This document shows, in pieces, positions 24,755-54,964 of a stretch of DNA of 64,000 nt; position 1 is the first letter of the stretch; each line of letters opens with the position of its first letter. The position numbers and the translations under genes are program-made. Source of the DNA: Magnetococcales bacterium WMHbinv6 (GTDB taxonomy: Bacteria > Pseudomonadota > Magnetococcia > Magnetococcales > Magnetaquicoccaceae); NCBI GenBank assembly GCA_002753135.1, contig PDZV01000005.1, forward strand, positions 63,558 through 127,557. The letters are read 5' to 3'. Under the pieces are notes generated by a model. The model saw nothing but the letters and a program-made list of their open reading frames with translations. It was not told the DNA's origin and searched no databases.

Positions 24755-26904
24755 ACGGCAAACCGCTTGAGAAACATTTGCCGTATCCCACGATACCACT
24801 GCAAGGCCAACGGAGCATCGGGATGGACAAAGCGGACATAAACCCGATTGCCAAGAGAAGAGGGCACGGTTCCCTCTTGAAACGCCAGCTCAAATTGAAA
24901 CAACGAAGAGAGCGCCTTGGGTTCTGTTCCGTGCTGCGCGCTCGGATCAAGACCAATGGTGCCACCGCCTGCCAGAGACAAGGCCATGCTGGGCAATTCA
25001 CTGGTTGCTGCCGGCACCTCGCGGACGATGCGCGCCGCCAAAAGCTGCCAAATACGATCCACCGAGCGCAACTCAACGGCACGTGTCTGGCGTCTCACCT
25101 GATCCACATTGCCCTGCGGCACAACGGTCAACAAGGTAAAACGGGCCGTATCCAACAAATAGCCCACCACTTCACCCCGTTGCAAAAAACGTCCGGGAAA
25201 ATCTCCCGGTGCCACCATGACAAATTTGCCGGCATGCGGACTGCGGATGGTCATGGCTGCCAGCCGATGTTCTGCATCGGTCAGTTGGGCGGTAATCTGC
25301 TCCCGTTCGGCCTGAATCATTTGCGTCTGCACCCGATCTGCGGTCATGGCCAAGGCAATGCGGGAATCGATCTCTGTTTTCCTGGCCCGCAGTTGCGCCA
25401 CTTGCGCCTCAAGTTCTGGATCCACGCACAACAACAACGCCTCTCCCCGCTCTACCTGAGTGCCGGATGCAGCCAGTGCCTGCTGACCAAAACAGTTGAC
25501 CGGGGCCCGCAGTCGCGACTCCTCCGGCATCCAGACCACCCCTTCGGTCATGGTCCAATCCGCTACCGGCAGAAAAAAAACGGGCAACAACACGAGCGCT
25601 GTCGCCGCAGCACTGATCAGAATGGCTCGTCCCCGCTGGCCATGCAGTGTCTGGTCACGCACGAGAAAGCGCAGATTTTTGCCGATCGGCTGCAACAACA
25701 TCGTCCAGGTTGCCCAGACAGCCAGCAGTACGCCAACAATGAAATAGTTGCCAGCCACCAACAAAATAATGCCCAATGAGAGCAGAATACGGTACACAAA
25801 CGAAGTCAGGGCATAGCCGATCAGCCAGGGAGCCTCGCCAGGGGTCAAAGGGGGCGGAAAGGCCTGCTCGCTGCCAAACAGATGGCGGTTGATCCAATAG
25901 CCAAGATATTGATTCGCTTTCTGCCCCAGGTTGGCAATCTCCACGGCGTCGGCAAAAATATAATAGCCGTCAAAACGAATCAGCGGGTTAAGGTTGAAAG
26001 CCAGTGTGGTCACACCCGCCAGCAGAATAATCTCATGCAGCAGGGCACGACCGGGACCAGGCATACTCCAACTCCACAACCAGACAGCGACTGCAGCAAC
26101 GGCCAATTCGGCCATCATCCCGGCTGCCCCTACCAGCATACGGTGATATTTATTGACAAAGGCCGAGGAAGAGGAGACATCCACATAAGGAACCGGCACC
26201 AGCACCAAAAACATCAGACCCGTTTCATGGCAGCTTCCCCCCAGCAGTTTTACCGCCACACCATGCCCCAGTTCATGGATCGCCTTCAACACGGGAAAGG
26301 CCAACCAGAGCAGGAACATGTTTTCCGGGGTAAAAACCTGCAGGGTCATATCGGCGGTCAACTCCCGCCAATGCAAGGCTGCCTGCATCAGAGCAGACCC
26401 CACCAGCAACAGCCAACCTGCCAACAACCAACCCAGCAAGGGACGAGGCAAAAAGGCGCAAATAACGGTCAGCAAGCGATCCGGATCAAAAAGGGGCAGT
26501 TTGAACGATAACGGATTGCTCAGGTATTGCTTGAACCGTTGCCAGCGCAACCGTTGCCGCCGTTCACCCAACTCCTGCAGATCAGCCGGGCGATCGCTCA
26601 ACAGCACGTTGGCATGATACAACTGATTGAGCAGTAACAAAATTTCATCCTGGGTCGGTGCCCGGTCGCCGTCACGATCACACAAAAACTGCCAAATTTC
26701 ATCCAGAGTACGCTGACCATCACACAAAGCCAGCACGCCATAGGCTACCGCGTTCAGCCGCAAAAAACGCCCACTGGCGCGATCCTGCAGAATCCACCAC
26801 CGTTCGCCCCGGTAAAGATGGCGAACCACCCTTGCCTGGCTGCGCAGGCGGGGCCGTAACGAAGCGACCCGATACCAGGAGTTGGAAAAAAGGGCTGAAC
26901 TCAT
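24751..26904 (-). CDS. PqqD-like domain / M50 zinc metalloprotease / HlyD fusion
   Basis: A 717-residue inner-membrane protein built from three parts. Residues about 20-110 resemble PqqD (RERWWILQDRASGRFLRLN-type start, LCDGQRTLDEI, then a winged-helix end), a fold known as a peptide-leader recognition element. Residues 140-460 contain about nine membrane spans with the M50 zinc site HELGH at 210-214 and NPLIRFDGYY at 306-315 supplying the third ligand. About residues 480-717 form a periplasmic HlyD-type adaptor: APVNCFGQQALAASGTQVERG, a short coiled-coil hairpin (VAQLRARKTEIDSRIA and EREQITAQLTDAEHRLA), then IRSPHAGKFVMVAPGDF. It starts three bases after the GAF-HlyD stop. Such proteins are annotated as putative peptide zinc metalloproteases; the substrate here is probably the upstream giant (inferred). 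Confidence 0.87.
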   Translation of the reverse strand: MSSALFSNSWYRVASLRPRLRSQARVVRHLYRGERWWILQDRASGRFLRLNAVAYGVLALCDGQRTLDEIWQFLCDRDGDRAPTQDEILLLLNQLYHANVLLSDRPADLQELGERRQRLRWQRFKQYLSNPLSFKLPLFDPDRLLTVICAFLPRPLLGWLLAGWLLLVGSALMQAALHWRELTADMTLQVFTPENMFLLWLAFPVLKAIHELGHGVAVKLLGGSCHETGLMFLVLVPVPYVDVSSSSAFVNKYHRMLVGAAGMMAELAVAAVAVWLWSWSMPGPGRALLHEIILLAGVTTLAFNLNPLIRFDGYYIFADAVEIANLGQKANQYLGYWINRHLFGSEQAFPPPLTPGEAPWLIGYALTSFVYRILLSLGIILLVAGNYFIVGVLLAVWATWTMLLQPIGKNLRFLVRDQTLHGQRGRAILISAAATALVLLPVFFLPVADWTMTEGVVWMPEESRLRAPVNCFGQQALAASGTQVERGEALLLCVDPELEAQVAQLRARKTEIDSRIALAMTADRVQTQMIQAEREQITAQLTDAEHRLAAMTIRSPHAGKFVMVAPGDFPGRFLQRGEVVGYLLDTARFTLLTVVPQGNVDQVRRQTRAVELRSVDRIWQLLAARIVREVPAATSELPSMALSLAGGGTIGLDPSAQHGTEPKALSSLFQFELAFQEGTVPSSLGNRVYVRFVHPDAPLALQWYRGIRQMFLKRFAV

Positions 26905-26907
26905 CGG

Positions 26908-28767
26908 TCAGATCCCGAACAGAGCCCAGAGATGCAAGCGAAGCCACGCCAGCAGGCGATGGCTGCCAATCCACAGCCAACGTTCCCGCCCGACGTGGAT
27001 TTTGGCTATTCCTTCCATGCCGGGACGTAAACGTTCATCGGGTGCGTTCAGTGTGGCTTCAACACGAAAATGGTTGCTGCCATCGGAGGTGGTTGCCACC
27101 GGTGTAATCAGGGATACCCGGAAGGCAAAGGTCTCTCCCGGCAGGGCGGTAACCATTAATGTACCGCTCTGCGCGTCAGTCACCTGAGCAATATCGGCCT
27201 CTTCGACCTGCAACACCACCCGATAGGCATCCAACGGAGCAATTTCAAACAAAGTTTGCCCCTTTTTTACTGCCCCACCCAAATGTTGCGACAAATCGCC
27301 ACTGACCAGCAATCCGGCAAAGGGGGCCGTAATGCGCGCCCTGGCCATCATCGACTCATAAAGCTCCCGCTGCGCTTCGGCCTGTTTCGCCTGGGCTTTG
27401 GCAATCTGAATCTGGGCCAGATTGTGTTGTGCCTGGGCGTCGTCCATCTGCTTCTGGTATTGCTGCTGTTGGCTGGCCCAACGCAAGGATTCCAGACGCA
27501 TTTCCCGATCATCCAGGCGGGCCAGTTCCTGACCTGCTGCCACCAGTTGACCGGCACGTAACCGGGCGGAGGCGACAAAACCATCATACGGGGCCACAAT
27601 CACCCGCCGTACGCTCCCTTCCAGCAGGGCTTTGGCCGACAGCCGATAATCCCCATAAGCAAAAAAACCGGCACCAATCGCCAGCAGCAGCACCAAGCCC
27701 AGCAGTTTGCGTAACCCTTCACCGGGACCAAACAAACGACGCCATTCATTGGCCAACGCATCGCGCAGACGCCCTCGCCAATGGCGACCAGCCTGTTGTC
27801 GTTCCACCAACACCAGGCCCAGTATCGGTGCCAACGCCTCTGCCTGGCGCACCCGTGCAGTCGCCTGGGCCGCATCAGGCCACTCGAAGAGAAAAACCCC
27901 CTCTTGCCGTCTGCCGGTTTCACCCGTGGCAAACGGGACCGAAAGGACAAACTCGGTCCCAAAATCACGGATCAATCGCTGATGTTCGCGAATATCCAAC
28001 CAGGAGGGGGCACTCTCCTGCCCGGTCGCGCGCTCTTCTTCGATCGGATAGAGCCCGGCCCGCACCGTGGTCGATTGATCAAGCGCCTCGTGCATGGCCG
28101 CTTCGATTGCTGCCACCAGATCAATGCGTTTGGCCACTTCTGCGGCATGCGACAAGGCGGCCAAACGAATCGATCCCTTTTTGGCAAAGCCCACCGCTAC
28201 CCGATCACAACCCAAACGGGAAGCCGCTTCCGTGGCAACCGCATGCACCGCCTCTGCTGCCCGATCTGTTTCCATGGCAACCCGAATCAAATCCAAAACC
28301 AGCAACAACCGCTCCTGCAACTCGGCAGACTCCTGCTCTGTCTGACTCTGCCACAGCCGTTCCAGCCACCCTTCCCCCCAGCGCAGCCAACGTCCGGCAG
28401 TTGGCGGGACGGCACCATGCAACGAAACGGCCACGACTGCCATCACCACCCCATCACGCAGCAACGGTTGCACCAGCATGCTGCGCCCGCCCCGCTGTCC
28501 ATGCAACGGACGACGAACCGCCAGAGCCTGTTCGCACAACTGCGCCAAATCGGCAGAGACCTGTTTGCTCTCTGCAGGCCAGAATGCCTGTGGCCGAAAC
28601 AGCCCGGAAAGCGGGTCAAGCACCAGCAAAACCGCCTCCTGCACCGACTCACCCAGCCCGGCAACCAGACAGTTCAACCAGACAACGGCCTGGTCCTCAC
28701 CCTCGCCGCTGCCAAGCAGGCTCCAGGAGTCGATGGTAGAAACCGACGGATTCATCGCTCCTGTCAC
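26908..28767 (-). CDS. GAF-domain / HlyD-family membrane-fusion protein
   Basis: A 619-residue inner-membrane protein. Residues about 30-120 and 150-310 look like two GAF-type sensor domains in the cytoplasm (ASRLGCDRVAVGFAKKGSIRLAAL; EFVLSVPFATGET). One transmembrane helix follows at about 362-382 (LLGLVLLLAIGAGFFAYG), then a periplasmic HlyD adaptor: RRVIVAPYDGFVASARLRAG, a coiled-coil hairpin (LRWASQQQQYQKQMDDAQAQ onward), ARITAPFAGLLVSGDLSQHLG and a beta-barrel domain ending LRPGMEGIAKIHVG. A last hydrophobic stretch lies at the C-terminus. The start is uncertain: GTG 28767 has no clear ribosome site, while ATG 28755 has AGGAG only two bases away. It begins 14 bases after the giant's stop. 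Cytoplasmic GAF domains suggest ligand-gated control of export (inferred). Confidence 0.85.
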   Translation of the reverse strand: MTGAMNPSVSTIDSWSLLGSGEGEDQAVVWLNCLVAGLGESVQEAVLLVLDPLSGLFRPQAFWPAESKQVSADLAQLCEQALAVRRPLHGQRGGRSMLVQPLLRDGVVMAVVAVSLHGAVPPTAGRWLRWGEGWLERLWQSQTEQESAELQERLLLVLDLIRVAMETDRAAEAVHAVATEAASRLGCDRVAVGFAKKGSIRLAALSHAAEVAKRIDLVAAIEAAMHEALDQSTTVRAGLYPIEEERATGQESAPSWLDIREHQRLIRDFGTEFVLSVPFATGETGRRQEGVFLFEWPDAAQATARVRQAEALAPILGLVLVERQQAGRHWRGRLRDALANEWRRLFGPGEGLRKLLGLVLLLAIGAGFFAYGDYRLSAKALLEGSVRRVIVAPYDGFVASARLRAGQLVAAGQELARLDDREMRLESLRWASQQQQYQKQMDDAQAQHNLAQIQIAKAQAKQAEAQRELYESMMARARITAPFAGLLVSGDLSQHLGGAVKKGQTLFEIAPLDAYRVVLQVEEADIAQVTDAQSGTLMVTALPGETFAFRVSLITPVATTSDGSNHFRVEATLNAPDERLRPGMEGIAKIHVGRERWLWIGSHRLLAWLRLHLWALFGI

Positions 28768-28781
28768 CTGCTGCCAAAGGT

Positions 28782-50438
<21,657 letters not shown>

Positions 50439-50694
50439 CTCAGCCTCTTTGAAGCTGTTAAAGAAACTTAAATTTGCCGCAGCGAGCCAGGATAAACCTA
50501 ATTCGCACAGCTCTACCCGCGCTCATATTAGCGCAATTTGATGTAAATTGTCAAGCAAATTCCCGGTTTTTCAGCACTAAACGAGGATGCGGAAGAGAGG
50601 CAATCGAGGTTGTTAAACGATATATGCAAGTGATTCGACAAAATGAAAACAACTCTAACAAGCGCTTGAATGGCATTTCTGAACAATCAAAGTA

Positions 50695-50724
50695 ATTATA
50701 TCATACATAACGTTTCATGATCAA
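50695..50724 (-). promoter_or_regulatory. sigma-70-like promoter for the giant gene
   Basis: On the minus strand TTGATC (50719-50724) is followed after 18 bases by a perfect TATAAT (50695-50700). This would start transcription near 50688, leaving a leader of about 250 bases before the giant's ATG. The leader (50439-50690) is AT-rich and contains a small GCGCT/AGCGC hairpin near 50518-50533; I see no gene in it. Prediction from consensus only. Confidence 0.5.
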
Positions 50725-50740
50725 TCCAGAGCAAACCGCT

Positions 50741-50770
50741 GCCTCTTTTCGGAAGAGTGGGCTTTTTTTT
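50741..50770 (+). terminator. hairpin plus T8, terminator-like, oriented on the + strand
   Basis: CTCTT and AAGAG form a five-bp stem around TTCGG, followed by GGG-C and eight T at 50763-50770. It faces the + strand although both flanking genes read on the minus strand; on the minus strand the T-run becomes an A-run before the stem. It may stop antisense transcription into the outer-membrane-factor gene, or end an unseen small RNA from the giant's leader. Confidence 0.45.
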
Positions 50771-50798
50771 GCTAAAGAACAAACTTTGCGGGAAAGGT

Positions 50799-53672
50799 TT
50801 AATCGTTGCGCAACAACGAACCCAAATCTTCCAGATCGGTCCGATTCAAACTGCCGACTGCCTGTTTGAGGCGTAAACGATTGACCAGATAGTCGTATCT
50901 GGCCTGCAAATAATCCCGTTTGGCCGAGAAAAAGAGTCGGTACGCATCGACAACATTGACGATATTGCTTGTTCCCAGCTTGAGCCCCTCCAAACGGGCC
51001 TGCAAAGCACTATCCTGCGCTTTCACGGTTTTGCGCAAAGCAAGCAGGGAACGGGAACTGGCTTGCACCACCAAAAAGGCCGAGCGGGTTGCTCTTTCCG
51101 TATGACGCAACTCTTGCTCTCTTTCCTGATCCACCTTGTCTTTACGAGCCGATGCTTCGCGCACCAGGGAGCGGGTCATTCCTCCCTCAAACAGAGGCAT
51201 GTTGAAGCGCAAACCCAGCTCTTTGTTCTCTGTCGTTTGCCCATCACCATACAATGAACCGCCAGAGTCCTGGCGAGCCATTGAGCCGACCAGATTGAGC
51301 GTGGGAAGATACCCTGCCTGTTGGCGCATAATTTCCAGATCGGCAATCTCCGTGGCCAGAGTGCGCGATTTCAAGGCCAGATTTTGTTCAATGGCGGCCT
51401 GCACCCAGGAATCGGCCCGATCAGGCTGGGGTGCAGGGGCATCAAAATCCCCACGGAAGCCACGCACATCATCCACCCGCACGCCGACAATTTCTTTGAG
51501 TGCCTGCAAGGCATCATCATATTTGTTGCCGGCATCAATTTCGTGTGCCTCGGTGACGGCAAAACGGGCTTCCGTATCATGCAACTGGGTGATGGTACCC
51601 AAACCCTGGGCCAGGCGGGTACGCGCCAGCTCATACTGTTTTTCCGTGGCTTCCCGTTCTGCCTGCGCCAGTTCCCGCCCATCTTTTGCTGCCAGCAGGT
51701 TCAGATAGGTCGTGGCCACGCGCAGAATTAAATCCTGCTCGGCTGCCACCAGATTGACTTTGGCCTGTTCCGCAGCCAAAGATGCCTGATCCATCTTGAC
51801 ATAGGCTTGCGCTTTCAAAATCGGCTGGGTAATGGTCAAGGTCTGGCTGTTGTTAGCATAACTCGATGCCCCCGTCGGGAAAGAGGGGTTGGCAGCGTGC
51901 AGCACATTCTGCTGAACCTTGGAATATTGATAATCAAAGCTGGCCGCCGGCAGATAGCCGGCACGCGCTTGCGGCACCGCTTCGCTATTGGCCTCATAAT
52001 CAGACTTGGCGGCAAGATATTTTGGATCCCGGTCCATTGCCTGTTGCAGCATGCCCATCAGGTTAAACGTTGTCCCTTTGCTGGGGGCAGGCGGCCTCTC
52101 TTTGGCCCAACGACCCTCCAATTGCACCGGACGAACGGTCAAACTGGGACGGGATTGATCCCCCTCCTCACGCAGATTACGACGAAAACGTCCATCAAGC
52201 GGATCACGGCCCTCCATTTGCGAAGAATCGGCAATGGTTTTGTCGCTGGATAATGGCGTCCGCAACGCCAACGTCAGGGTACGCTGCAACTGATCATCAA
52301 CCTTCTGGGCATTCATGGTCTTACTGATCAGGGTGGTCGGACTGGCCAACTCGGCTACCAATCGTCCAGAACCCAGACGGGTTGTCTCAACCCGCAAGCT
52401 GCGCACCGCCGGATGGGTGGGAACATAGGCTGCAACCACCTCGGTCAACTGTTTGGGCGACCAACCCAAAAAATCGACAATCAATTGTGGCGGTTCATCG
52501 ACAGTATAGGCATTGATGCGACTTTCATTCACCCCTTGCAGGGCAATCTCCAACCGACCAGCCAGCTCATCCATACGCAAATCGGTCAAACCGGGCTGTT
52601 GCGCCATCTCAGCGCTCGGCATGGCATCTGGTGCCAACCCGACCAAAATCCGTCCCCGGTCCCCATCCATAACCCCGGCACTGCCAATCAGATCCACGGA
52701 CTCCTGCAGATCAAAAACCAGCTGATAGCCCTTTTTTGCGGCAGAAGAGGAGGCCATACCCGGCAATCCGGCTGGCAGAATCAGTTGTTCACCCTTGTTT
52801 AAAGGCGCATCAAATGCCGCCTGGGTATTGGAAAAACGTTTTGGGTTGGCCTCGGCCACCATCAGAATGAATCGCTCCCGCACGGCACCGGAACCGGGAT
52901 AACGGTGGCGGGAAATCATCCGCAAGGTGGTAGGTTGATCGATGGTCAACACGGATTGCGCTTGCGAAGAGGGAGCAGGAGCGCCCCCTGCCTCTGCAAC
53001 ACGCACGCCACGAATCAACGGGTTATCCGGGGCAAAATGGCTTGCCGTCGCAATCAACTGCTCACGAGGCACGCCAGGAAGTTCCACCAACACGCGCGGC
53101 GGATTTTCCTCAAACGAAACTTCCGCCACCAAACCACTGCTGCCGTTGAGAATCAGGTCGGAACGACCACCGCGAGCAACCAGTTCCATGGAGGTCAAGG
53201 CAGGTGCTGCCAACGCCATATCGGGAACCCGATTATCGGTAGGCCCCAAAAGCAACTCCCAGCGGGAACGATTTTGACTGGTCGCCACAACGGTCTCATC
53301 GAAGATGGAGACCGGGGCCGCCAACTGCAGAACCAAACGAACTTTGTTGTCTCGTCCAGGCAACACATGGAGCCCACGAACCAGCGCAGGACGCTGCTGC
53401 AGGGCGTCAACCAACCCGGCCAGCTCTTTGCTGTCAACATCGACCAGTTCGACGGTTACTTCACTGCCGCGAGCAGTCAAAGTTGCTCCAGAGAGGACAC
53501 CTATCCGCGATTCAATTTGCACGCGCAACAGATCACCTTCGGCACGCAGCATGAAGCCGGAAACAGCGCCCTCCTCTGACCAGGCGCTTGATGAACTTAG
53601 CGTGCAAAAACAAGCGATTGCAAGCAAAGAGGCTCTTATTTTCATTGTTTGGCGCTTTAAGCTGGTTTTCAT
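50799..53672 (-). CDS. AMIN-domain / TolC-family outer-membrane factor fusion
   Basis: A 957-residue protein with a Sec signal peptide (MKIRASLLAIACFCTLSSSSAW, cleavage near WSEE). Residues about 35-540 contain repeated AMIN-like beta modules (LRVQIESRIGVLSGATL, RLVLQLAAPVSIF, SDLILNGSSGLVAEVSF, QLIVDFLGW), a domain type that binds peptidoglycan or secretin-type machinery. About residues 560-957 form a TolC-type channel: AMDRDPKYLAAKSDYEANSE, coiled-coil helices with QARAGYLPAASFDYQYS, a second half with QQAGYLPTLNLVGS and GLRFNMPLFEGG, and helices through YLQARYDYLVNRLRLKQAVG. TolC itself is about 470 residues, so the AMIN half doubles it. The start is uncertain: ATG 53672 (AGAGGG 11 bases upstream) or ATG 53645. 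It lies upstream of the giant on the same strand and is the likely outer-membrane exit. Confidence 0.87.
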   Translation of the reverse strand: MKTSLKRQTMKIRASLLAIACFCTLSSSSAWSEEGAVSGFMLRAEGDLLRVQIESRIGVLSGATLTARGSEVTVELVDVDSKELAGLVDALQQRPALVRGLHVLPGRDNKVRLVLQLAAPVSIFDETVVATSQNRSRWELLLGPTDNRVPDMALAAPALTSMELVARGGRSDLILNGSSGLVAEVSFEENPPRVLVELPGVPREQLIATASHFAPDNPLIRGVRVAEAGGAPAPSSQAQSVLTIDQPTTLRMISRHRYPGSGAVRERFILMVAEANPKRFSNTQAAFDAPLNKGEQLILPAGLPGMASSSAAKKGYQLVFDLQESVDLIGSAGVMDGDRGRILVGLAPDAMPSAEMAQQPGLTDLRMDELAGRLEIALQGVNESRINAYTVDEPPQLIVDFLGWSPKQLTEVVAAYVPTHPAVRSLRVETTRLGSGRLVAELASPTTLISKTMNAQKVDDQLQRTLTLALRTPLSSDKTIADSSQMEGRDPLDGRFRRNLREEGDQSRPSLTVRPVQLEGRWAKERPPAPSKGTTFNLMGMLQQAMDRDPKYLAAKSDYEANSEAVPQARAGYLPAASFDYQYSKVQQNVLHAANPSFPTGASSYANNSQTLTITQPILKAQAYVKMDQASLAAEQAKVNLVAAEQDLILRVATTYLNLLAAKDGRELAQAEREATEKQYELARTRLAQGLGTITQLHDTEARFAVTEAHEIDAGNKYDDALQALKEIVGVRVDDVRGFRGDFDAPAPQPDRADSWVQAAIEQNLALKSRTLATEIADLEIMRQQAGYLPTLNLVGSMARQDSGGSLYGDGQTTENKELGLRFNMPLFEGGMTRSLVREASARKDKVDQEREQELRHTERATRSAFLVVQASSRSLLALRKTVKAQDSALQARLEGLKLGTSNIVNVVDAYRLFFSAKRDYLQARYDYLVNRLRLKQAVGSLNRTDLEDLGSLLRND

Positions 53673-54394
53673 AAACAACAAAGCCCTCTCCGCATACGGT
53701 GTCGTGCCAATCCATTGTCAATCTTCACCGCTATGGATCGCAAAAGCAACTATCAAATCGTGTGCCAAAACGAATCAGAGCAACACAAACAAGACCGAAT
53801 CAGGCAACGAATGCCTCCTTTCGCCACCAGTCAGACCTGCTCAAGATAAATTCAATATCAATGCGTTAGCTATGACCGTTCGTGCAAACATAATATTTTG
53901 TCATATTAGCAGAATATCTACTTAATAGTAAAGGAAAAAAAGAGATTTCAATGCTGAAAATGAAACCGTTGCCCGCACAGAACACGCTGCTTTGAAAGCG
54001 ATGTACAGCATCAGCCTGACGCTGCCAACCGGCAATGATCTGTCGCGATTCAGAGTTGAGAGTTTATTGCAGTAATAATGCACCCTAAACATCCAACCGT
54101 TCGTCCAGAATCACAATACATTGTCAGAGCGGCAAGGAGGTGACAGTTTTCGTTTTGCAGCGTGTCTGCTGATTGACGACTGCCACAAAATACCGCGAAA
54201 AAATTTTTGCGGAATGTTTACTATTGAACTTCGACAGTTGCATGTTTTGGCTCATTAACGTCCCCCAGTAGGCCTTGACAGCCCACTTTTCTCGGCGCAT
54301 TCTCCCTGCCGTCTTCAACTCGGGTACCGAGGCAGACTGACGTGAACCATGCCGTACATGCAATTGCAAAGCAGCACATAAGGAGGGGAACCAC
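53673..54394. other. 722-base non-coding region upstream of the export locus
   Basis: No gene is supported here. On the minus strand, upstream of the AMIN-TolC gene, there is an AT-rich stretch (53860-53960) that could hold its promoter. A perfect AAAGGAGG at 53815-53822 is followed by a possible TTG-initiated ten-codon leader frame. On the + strand TTGACA at 54275-54280, with a weak CATTCT 17 bases later, could drive the 86-aa gene. An A/T-rich palindrome with CCGC/GCGG ends lies at 54193-54212. Confidence 0.4.
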
Positions 54395-54655
54395 ATGGAA
54401 AAACACATTTATTTCCGTTCCAGCCAATCGGTTTTGGATTCCGTGGATTACCAATTGCGCACCAGTCAACCTCCTGAAGTCAAAGAGACTTATCGCCGCC
54501 TCTGTTCCCAGGGCTACAGCGATCAGGATGCCCGGAAATTGATTGCAACGGCGGTGGCCAATGAATCGTTCATGATCCAGGTACACCATGATCAGTTTGA
54601 TCGGGCCCGTTTTGTTGCCATGTTGCGCAATTTGCCGCGCATTCCCTGCGCTTGA
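54395..54655 (+). CDS. hypothetical protein, 86 aa
   Basis: Not recognised. The ATG follows AAGGAGGGG at six bases, one of the strongest ribosome sites in the window, which makes a real gene likely. The product (MEKHIYFRSSQSVLDSVDYQ start) is soluble, mixed-charge and predicted helical, with a single cysteine mid-sequence and one in the last two residues. The segment GYSDQDARKLIATAVANESF looks like a small helical domain and precedes a conserved-looking tail, HHDQFDRARFVAMLRNLPRIP. Monocistronic, facing the ArsR-rhodanese gene. Confidence 0.65.
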   Translation: MEKHIYFRSSQSVLDSVDYQLRTSQPPEVKETYRRLCSQGYSDQDARKLIATAVANESFMIQVHHDQFDRARFVAMLRNLPRIPCA

Positions 54656-54964
54656 ACAGATTGCCTGGCAAGTGACGAGTCGGTACTGCAGATCCGTATT
54701 GCCCGTTCGGCCCTTTCCATGTCAGAAAGACACCCTTCTTTCGTCAAAATTTGTCAGAAATCCGACAGAAATCGTTTCGGCCTGCTGAAAATCAATCGGG
54801 GGGCGGTATAACTGTCAGAGTGACCGGGAGGCTTGTCGGGAATAATTCAGCAGAGCGCGTGCCGACGGAGCCAACAACGAAGATCTCCTTGCGCACCGCA
54901 CGCCAGCAGCTACACGGAATTGGCCATCGGACAAAGCAACAGAAAAAACAACCCCCACATTTTT
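54656..54964. other. 309-base gap between convergent genes, no gene seen
   Basis: The gap contains only short direct repeats of GTCAGAAA/GACAGAAATC type near 54720-54775. I see no clear terminator and no open frame with a ribosome site. Confidence 0.4.

Noticed and set aside
53785-53822. Possible ten-codon leader peptide after a perfect AAAGGAGG upstream of the AMIN-TolC gene
   Set aside because: It needs a TTG start, is very short and has no attenuator structure beside it; mentioned only as a curiosity.
54221-54589. 122-residue minus-strand frame across the 86-aa gene
   Set aside because: It overlaps a gene with a far stronger ribosome site and has no recognisable domain.
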